Of a DNA stretch of 64,000 nt, positions 56,459 to 64,000 are shown one piece after another (the stretch's first letter is position 1; the number at the start of each line of letters is the position of its first letter). Origin of the DNA: Owenia fusiformis. Its lineage: Eukaryota > Annelida > Polychaeta > Sabellida > Oweniidae. The stretch lies in the NCBI GenBank assembly GCA_903813345.2, contig CAIIXF020000006.1:35872436-35936435 (forward strand), in the 5' to 3' direction. A program made the translations under genes and the position numbers. The notes under the pieces are model-generated. The model was not told the origin of the DNA, searched no databases, and saw only the letters and a list, made by a program, of their open reading frames with translations.

Positions 56459-59400
56459 GTATGTTACTTTTAATTAATTGTTTAGATCAGCTAGTTAAAT
56501 TAGACAAAACACAATTAGTCACAAATTGGGCGTTTTATTTTATTATGTTACGGGAATACGGGAATAATTACAAATACGATGTGTATTTCTAGGACATAAC
56601 ACAATATTTTCGATGAAAGGGGTCGGTTATAATTGCACAGAATGCATACAGATCTGGATTTATATTATTTCATCTGTGTGAATAGGCATAATTTTAATTA
56701 ATTACTTTACGAATATCCTTAAAATATTATATTTATGTCTATCATGAAGTAATTGCTATAATATAAGTGATTTGTGCTTGAAATTAAATGCTTTTTAAAA
56801 AAAAATTTAGTCAGCCTTTTTCATCCCCGTTTCTCTTTAAATATCGGTATATTAGCTTAGATCATCATTACATTATATATTCAGTACCGCGGACCAAAGG
56901 ATATCACCACCCCCTCCCCCATAACCAATATATACCAGCAGATAGAAGAAAAGAGCTTTGAAATCATTTTTGTAAAATTCAAAACAAATCTTAAAAAAAT
57001 TTCGGCTCGCTAATGCCACGATCGCAAGAATACGCTCTTTTACCCGAAAATTATTCAAGCTTTCAATGGATTCTGAAAAATCGATTCTCGGGAAATATGG
57101 TGTAGTCAATTACAAATGTGTTTGGTTTATTTCTCCATTGATAAAATATTTGAGAGGGTGATAAAAACGCGGAAATCGATGATTAATTGGAAACTATTTC
57201 ATGGAAATGATCATATATGTCTCTAAATACTGTATATGACCAACGGTGTATTTATATTTGCAATTGACTGTAAAAAGATTTCAGTGAACTCTAAAAATAA
57301 ATTTACAGAAATGGGTTCATTTACTAGTAGATTAATAAATATATCATAATCGACGATTGGGGGCCAACAAGTGGATAGACGAAGGAACAGACTTGACAAT
57401 CGATAATTAGTTTTTGATGATCAAATTAAAGCAAATTGTTAAAGAAACAATCGTAGCATCGGGTCACGTGTTAGACATGCGGGTTAAACATGATGCATAA
57501 AAGGCGATTAGAAATTAATTTAAAAAGGTACATTAAAAGGCAATTTGAGGATGTCGTAAACAAAGAGATACCAAATCGAGAAGATTCCTCAAGACCAATA
57601 AATAAGAAATAAAAAGACAGTAACTAAGAGGCGCATGATTCTGAATAGCTCACAAACAATGAGACACTCTCTTTATTAAAGTGCTAATGGAGTGACAAAT
57701 GATTAAATATTTTTTATAAGAAATCGTGTTAAAATAACGTTTAAAACCAAAATTAGCATAGATGAATAAAAAATCCACATATCATCTCCGAACTGTCATT
57801 TGGATTATGTCCCGTAATCCATTTCTCCACTACCGTACACTACAGGGCTCATTAAGCGCCTGGCATACGGGTTCTTAACATTCGCACATAAAATTCATAA
57901 ATCACTGATCAACAGGGACGGAATTAACACATTTCTTCCCATTAAATACACATAGTATTCTACAGTCACGTGTCTCTTATAACAAGTCAGGTATGTGATT
58001 TATGGCTAGAGATTACCGATTATTGACTCCCATTGTTTCGGTAATTAACGTTAAGAAATGCTGGCTTATTAAAGAAAATAGTTTGTGGTTAACACATCAG
58101 CGAGTTATGCAGGTAGCAGGTTGGCAATGACATGACATAACTACTGAAACATTTTATAGATTTTCGAAATATTCTGTATGCTCATTCACATATTTGATTT
58201 TAATTCATTAAAACTAGGCCTATGTCATATATACTGCATACTTGTATCACTGAATATCAAAAGTATTGAAGTATTTCTGCATTATGTACTATGCTTCGGT
58301 TGCATATTCACTATTGCTGATATTTGATATCAATTTGTCGATAAAAATGATATCATTCAAAATGAGCTGATATTCTGTTATACTTTAATTATTATCAGAT
58401 TGTAATTGCATGTAAATTGGCTTATATTGTAATTGTGTGGATATGTCAGAGGCAATGCGCTGCTATTGAGAAATTGTAACATTGACACCTTAACACGTTG
58501 GTACACCCTGATCTTAATGACAAGTAACGTTGGTTCAAAAAAGTAAGACAAGATAACGCGTTCAATTTGAAGCTGTACCTGTATTGTCCAGTGATACCAT
58601 TATAGCGTGCATTATATAATGTTCATAAATACTAGTAATACTTTTAATGAAATGCAGTGGTCTAATTTTTTATAGCCTATATAAAATGGGAAAATACCTC
58701 AGTCGTTTAGTAACATATCATTTTTTATATTCTTACTTCATCAAGGGGAGACAAAGGAGTGGTATCGATATGGTGAACTTTTTGAACACGCGTTTCTCTT
58801 AAAACAGTCATCAAAACATTCTGAAATTTTTACACATCCTCAATTTAATGGTCATCTTTTGGCTGGTAACATCTACCTGTCTACCCTTCTTGGTATCATA
58901 TGTTCGGAATGAAATGAAACATTTATCCGAGCCTCATTGGAACAAAACGACATAAACACGACGTGTCTCTCAATATTGTAATTGTACAAAGGAAAGTTTG
59001 GTTGATTTTAAAAAAGTATCTTGTTAATGAAAAAAGGGTTTATCTTAATTTCTATCTATTGTGGGTAACTGGACAACTCGGACCCAGGACAACTCGGACC
59101 CTGGACAACTCGGAACCAAGACATCTCGGACCCAAGACAACTCGGGCCACTTTTTAAATTATGATTTTTATCATTATGTGTGGTTTTATTTTCATTTATG
59201 AAAATTAATACATATATTATATATTGTGACTTCATATTTAGTATTAATTTGATGAAAATGTTTTAATTTGACTTATTTGATGAAAGTTATGAAGGAAGAC
59301 CAGTAAGAGAATATTGAAGCTGAAGACCCAAGACAACTCGGGCCATCTTTTGAAATTATAGTTGATTTAATTTAAAACAATTTCATCGAATTAACAAAAT

Positions 59401-62400
59401 ATATAAATTCACAATATATAATATATGTAAAAAAAACATTAAACAAAAAATTAGAACCGCATACAATGATAAAAACCATCATAATTTCAAAAAGTGGTCC
59501 AAGTTGTCTTGGGTCTTTAGCGTCAATAATTTCTTACATCTTAACTCTCATCAAAACATTAGTTTAAAACAATTTCATCAAATTAACATAATATATTAAT
59601 TCACAATATATAATATATGTCAAAATAAACATAAAAAATAATTAAAACCAAATATAATGATAAAAATCATCATTTCAAAAAGTGGTCCGAGTTGTCTTGG
59701 GTCCGAGTTGTCTTGGGTCCGAGATGTCTTGGGTCCGAGTTGTCCAGGGTCCAAGTTGTCCTGGGTCCGAGTTGTCCGGAAACCCTATTGTGGGGGGTTT
59801 TGTTTTAAGTTTTTGCATACCTTTTGTTAAACCAAAATTTCCTTTGTATAACTATATAATATTGAGAGGTCTAAGAAAATGTTGTATATGCTATTTTGTT
59901 CCAACAAGGTTCGGAAAGACATTTTATTTCATTCTCAAGAATTGGTATAAAGGAACAATTGCAATAAAACAAAAAGTGTTAACAAAAACAGTTATATAAA
60001 ATATTTATAAATCATTTTAGCATTAAATTGTTGCGAATCAGTCAACATTACATAAAGGACTGTGTTTTTTTACAGAATGTTTCCAATAATTGGTTTAAGA
60101 GAAAAACACTGTTGAATTCAGTTCACCATATCGATACCTATCCTTTGTTAATATCATTCTGAAGGAAAACACTTCATACATGCATATGATGAGGCCCTAT
60201 CATAAAATAAAAATTAATTTAACAAAAAAAATGGAAACTGACAACCATTTTACTTCAGAACCACAAAAAATCGAATATTCATTTCACTTGATACTGAGCA
60301 ACTCTCTTGTAGAATGTAGACCAAAACTTCCGATACAATTACGCATGGGAGCATCAAGGATTCCCGGCGAGTCTACGGGAATATTCGCAAACTCTTGGAT
60401 AAAGCCGGGCACCGAGATGGGCCCATTCCTCGGCGAGATCATCTACCCGTCCCAGACAAATGCCCTACCGTGTAGCCGCAATACATGGGAAGTGTTCAAC
60501 GACAGTGGCGGAGTGGAACATTGGGTACAGGCGAGTGATGAGGCCATTACCACTGCAGAAACGATCACAGTCAATGATGAAGAGTCTCTTAATGATCAAG
60601 AACCGTTGGATGATCGCAGTCGCAGAGATGGGGGTACACAATCTTGGTTATCTTACATTAACTGTGCCAGACATGAACATGAACAGAATGTGGAGGTCTA
60701 CCAAGTTGGACATCAAATATACTATAGGACAACCAAGGTAAACATTAGAATTGTTCATATGTTTGAGTATCTCTGACGACGCCTGCCACCCTCCCTGAAT
60801 CAAGCGCACCAAGAACATGAAGAATGATCTATCACTTTTGGCCACAGCAAGAAAACAATCATTTTCGAGTATCTTGCACATCTCTCCGGCACTACCAATC
60901 AAACCCACCAAGATAAATCCATCACTTTTGAAAACGGCTTCATCCTAATCCTAACACCATCTTCTGTTAAAGGAGTCATTCACGAGCGGTAGATTAGCAT
61001 ACTGAACTCGATATGCTTTAAAATTCCTAAAAATGTCGTCTGCTCTGTGTATGCAAGACGATAGTCTAGAGCATTAACTAATGGACCGTATTATTTCAGA
61101 CACTTTCCCCAGACACAGAGCTACTGGTATGGTATAGCAGCAGACACCAACTATATTTAGGTATACCTGCCCCAGCTGACAGCACGCTGCAGGATGATAC
61201 GCCAAGGTCTACAGGTAGGTTAGGTCCATTACCAGATTACTATCATAATGGGGTGTTCCTGGAGGGGTGTTCCTGGAGGTCTCATTCATGTTTATTACGG
61301 TGGGTTGCATCCCAACTTGTGAAAAATCAGATGTGTTTACAAAAGAACACGTATTTACCATTTTCTTAGTTTAAAATAAACATATTACAATCTGTACAAT
61401 GTGATACAATTTTGATGATAACTCATTAGCCTAACATCCTCCGAACGCAGGGTTCCAGACATCATCCACGAGGCCTGTGTTCGGAGGATGTTAGCCTAAG
61501 GGATGTCCATCATTTCAAAGTTTGTCTATTTACAAAGAAGTATGGTTAAGTTACATTATTCGTTATTTTTCAGAAGATACAGAAGACAATGTGGGGAGAA
61601 TGCGCTGTGTAGTATGCAGACGTGGCTTTAACTCTAGGAGTAACTTACGCTCCCACATGCGGATACATACCCAGGAGAAACCGTTCGTTTGTAGGTTTTG
61701 TCACAGAAGCTTCAGTCAGTCATCGACACTTAGGAACCACGTCAGACTTCATACAGGTAGAGTCCCTAATACAAGCCAATAAAACCATTCAGGATTTTGC
61801 CAAGCTTGTAACTGAGCTTTAATATATTGTGGATTCCTTTAACGTGGCCAAAGGGCATGACAGATCGGTACAGAAATACAATTCAAATAATAGAATGTTA
61901 TGATTAGGGTCATGGGGCTCGTGGCATTGCACTTGGGGTTATACTTTTGTCAAATCCATTATGATGTCGATTATCATTTTTTATTTTATCACTACTCAGA
62001 AACCAAAAGAGGACCTGCACACGATCTCTGGTTTTTCTCATTGTCCGCTGTGTCCATGTATTGTATGACAAGTCTTAGAAAATGCGCGTTTTTAATATCT
62101 ACTGTCAAACTGTCATCAATTACATTCCTGCTAGTTAAGAAAAATACTATAACAGGCTCGTTTATGCACTGTATTCGTATTGTGAGCATATATGTAACAG
62201 GACCTTAAATGGTCAGTTATTTTAAGTTATTTTAAGTTATAATTGAAAAGTGGATGATTCAAGTCTTGTGTTAAAATTACAGGGTGGTCCAAAAGAAGGT
62301 TTACAGAAAATTATTGAATAACTGTAAACCTACATGTGGGACACCCTGTATACCCAACCAAATTTATTTTCAGGTGAGAAGCCGTACAGATGCGTCGTAT

Positions 62401-62492
62401 GCAAGAGTGCTTACTCGCAGCTTGCCGGACTGAGGGCACACCAAAAGAGCGCTAAACACAGACCTACATCAACTATGTCAACGCATATGTAG
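56302..62492 (+). CDS. PRDM12: PRDM12-type PR-domain zinc-finger protein (5 exons)
   Basis: Coding exons 56302-56458, 60313-60737, 61100-61214, 61574-61756, 62374-62492 (332 residues), all GT/AG and in phase. Exon 1 encodes [15 protein letters not shown], like the N-terminal motif before the PR domain of vertebrate PRDM12. The PR domain has [45 protein letters not shown] and ELLVWY. Three C2H2 fingers follow ([41 protein letters not shown]), the last with a His-Lys spacing typical of PRDM12. The protein is nuclear; in vertebrates it represses transcription through a histone methyltransferase partner and specifies nociceptors and V1 interneurons. The PR domain has an extra acidic loop, and the vertebrate polyalanine tail is absent. 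Confidence 0.92.
57350..58140. promoter_or_regulatory. Candidate regulatory region in PRDM12 intron 1
   Basis: This repeat-poor part of the 3.9 kb first intron is dense in short words known as homeodomain, Hox/Cdx, Sox and E-box sites (ataattag, tttatgg, cattgttt, cacgtg, ggtaattaac). This is only a suggestion from motif content, and AT-rich DNA gives such words by chance. Confidence 0.25.
58816..60150. repeat. Dispersed repeat copy split by a foldback element
   Basis: It matches 1-680 on both sides of the insertion 59066-59784. It lies in PRDM12 intron 1. Confidence 0.75.
59066..59784. mobile_element. Foldback element with tandem-repeat arms and 10-bp duplication
   Basis: Each end is a small tandem array of GGACAACTCGGACCCA, inverted relative to the other end (59072-59150 and 59688-59780). 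AT-rich inner arms also pair. ctattgtggg flanks both sides (59056-59065, 59785-59794). The paralogous site near 296-310 is empty. There is no coding sequence; the ORFs are repeat translations. Confidence 0.85.
60313..60737 (+). CDS. PRDM12: PRDM12 exon 2: PR/SET-type domain
   Basis: Acceptor actctcttgtag, phase 1; donor aag/gtaaac, phase 0. It carries most of the PR domain. Between WVQASDE and SWLSYIN there is an acidic insertion of about 33 residues rich in Thr, Asp and Glu. The frame stays open back to 60180, so an alternative start at 60180 or 60231 cannot be excluded. The - strand ORF at 60648-60911 is a shadow. Confidence 0.92.
61100..61214 (+). CDS. PRDM12: PRDM12 exon 3: end of PR domain
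   Basis: Acceptor ttatttcag, donor g/gtaggt, phase 0 to 1. It encodes [20 protein letters not shown], closing the PR domain, and a short acidic linker. Confidence 0.93.
61435..61490. mobile_element. Small foldback element, second copy, with 9-bp duplication
   Basis: CATCCTCCGAACGCAGG and its complement form the ends of this 56-base element. ttagcctaa flanks it on both sides (61426-61434, 61491-61499). It has the same ends as 1249-1354 and sits in a PRDM12 intron. Confidence 0.8.
61574..61756 (+). CDS. PRDM12: PRDM12 exon 4: zinc fingers 1 and 2
   Basis: Acceptor tttttcag, donor g/gtagag, phases 1 and 1. Finger 1 is [21 protein letters not shown] and finger 2 is [20 protein letters not shown] followed by H. 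Confidence 0.96.
62280..62348. mobile_element. 69-base MITE with CAGGGTG ends
   Basis: TA flanks it at 62278-62279 and 62349-62350. The ends are CAGGGTGGTCC and gggacaccctg, in the same style as 16153-17073 and 26009-27949. The core ggtttaca / tgtaaacc pairs. It is only about 25 bases upstream of the acceptor of the last PRDM12 exon. Confidence 0.75.
62374..62492 (+). CDS. PRDM12: PRDM12 exon 5: zinc finger 3 and C-terminus
   Basis: Acceptor tattttcag, phase 1, TAG at 62490-62492. The GEKPY linker is completed across the intron; the finger is [18 protein letters not shown] with a final H in SAKH. A short tail ends STMSTHM, without the vertebrate polyalanine region. Confidence 0.96.
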
Positions 62493-64000
62493 AAGACATA
62501 TAACCTAAGAACAGCATGAGAAACCTTGTCAAATAGAAATAGGCCAACTAAAAAGCCGAATGAGAGGAATAACATTTGATCTAACTTTCCCTTTTAGCTG
62601 TTAAGTACATGTAGCTTAATGAGGATTATTTTGTCCTTCGAATTTTAACCAGGGTTGACGGACGATACGCTATTCTACTAGACACACGATTCACAGTCCG
62701 AAGCAATCATACTTTGATAGTGAATATGATATAAGGGCTATTACATTGTATGTTGCGTTCACCAGCCATTAAATATCAAGACAAACCAAGACTACATTAA
62801 GTCTAACATACTCAAAATAAATGCGGACTCACCAATATAACCCAGGGGTCTTTTGAGGCACTTCCAATAAGGACCAATGGGCGTTTATTTGAATTTTATA
62901 GTTTCATAATTGCACTTTATTTGTTGCCATTAGGATTGATATTTATATTGCTATTGAATACACATCCATAGTATTTCCATCGAACAAATGGCAGCACAGA
63001 ATGAGCGTAAAATGTCGGAAGAAATCTTCTAAAAAAAAGTATACCACTCTTACAATAGGATTTGAAAAGTTCATTAAAATAAAAAGGGAAGTTCACCTAT
63101 TCAAAATCATTGTCAAATAACCTGAATAGCATAGCGGTATCATGAAACCAAGAGAATAGTTTAAGCAACTACGTACGTAATACGTGCGACACGAAAGTTA
63201 ATCTCCACACATCTCGGTGAATATTGTATTATCTATTTATCTAGTCCAGGTCGCTTTAACTGACCATCCTCCAAAATCGACTTTTTTAACATTGATTTTA
63301 AGTTTATGTAAAGGTGGCAGTGTTATCGGTCTATTTGTAAATAGAATATATTTAAAGATGGCAGGTAATGTATATATTTCAAAATCAAACGTCATTCACG
63401 CTTTATCATGCTTATGGGCGGATTTTACTACGCAAACCTTTACTACTTACACTAATATTGCCACTATGTGCTAACATCCACCATTGAATCTATCTATGGC
63501 CAACTTCCCGGGAATTTCTTGAGCATATTACACTGTGCACCCCCGCACACATGCCCGGATATTCCTCAATTATTCCGCCATTTTCCTTCTGTAAAGTCGG
63601 AAATTTTAGAATCGCAATAAATTTACAAATAACTTGTGACTATGGACACGGAACTAGGAAGTTAGTTGTTCTACAGGTTCATCAGTTACAAATGAAAGTA
63701 AGAGGACGAGGAAAATAGATCATATGGAACTATAAGACAAGTTTTCAAGGTTTTTTCTTTGGGTTGTTAGTCCACAAAGAAAACATCTGATATAAAAATG
63801 TCGAAGATCTTACCTCGTTCGTTTTTTCTTTGCTTGCTCCATATAGGGTCTTCAGTCCCGACATGAGATTATAGTAAGCATATGGAAAAGGTCTCTAGTG
63901 TCGATTGACCTTTTTCCAGACAATTTGTCATATATAAATGACAATTTCACAGGGGTCATTAGACCATCAGAAGACATCATGTACAGAGAACGTAATATTA
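62493..64000. other. Downstream of PRDM12; poly(A) signal candidate, no further gene
   Basis: AATAAA at 62816-62821, 324 bases after the stop, is the first canonical signal. The rest shows no exon or repeat that can be supported. The ORF at 63217-63474 has no motif. Confidence 0.5.

Noticed and set aside
58963-59157. ORF with [14 protein letters not shown] repeats
   Set aside because: It is the terminal tandem array of the foldback element read in frame.
61622-61822. Second + frame over the zinc-finger exon
   Set aside because: Shadow of PRDM12 exon 4; the C2H2 frame is the real one.

Overview
This window is animal nuclear DNA, AT-rich and crowded with repeats. Three multi-exon genes on the + strand can be read through consistent splice sites, and everything else supported is mobile or repetitive DNA. 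A caspase pair, a Roc-COR GTPase, a PRDM12-type gene, a Ngaro/PAT-like tyrosine-recombinase retroelement, a non-LTR element with a 2A-like motif and many Tc1/mariner, TTAA and foldback elements together suggest a marine invertebrate, perhaps an echinoderm or hemichordate. A lophotrochozoan is not excluded, and the species cannot be named from sequence alone.

Layout: 1-13144 is repeats only (a long dispersed family, small foldback elements, a dead Tc1 transposase, a TTAA MITE). 13145-33105 is gene 1, a Roc-COR GTPase whose exons run in phase into a complete caspase; introns hold inverted-repeat elements, a nested mariner-like pair and a minisatellite. 33106-44651 is intergenic and holds MITEs, a full-length non-LTR retrotransposon with target-site duplications (37739-41712, - strand) and a TTAA element. 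44652-53993 is gene 2, a Death-domain caspase whose second coding intron holds a complete Ngaro/PAT-like element (46137-51577, - strand). 54000-56200 is intergenic. 56302-62492 is a five-exon PRDM12 orthologue with a TATA box, a conserved-looking N-terminal exon, a PR domain and three C2H2 fingers. 62493-64000 shows no gene.

How the genes relate: the caspase halves of genes 1 and 2 are tandem paralogues with the same intron positions and phases (1 / 0 / 1 / 1 / 0). Upstream of a shared phase-1 junction they differ: gene 1 has Roc-COR, gene 2 has a Death domain on a symmetrical 1-1 exon. This looks like exon shuffling that put one protease under two different sensor or adaptor modules. The Roc-COR-caspase is the most unusual thing in the window. 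It rests on splice-phase continuity through a 58-base linker exon and needs transcript evidence. PRDM12 appears to be an unrelated neighbour.
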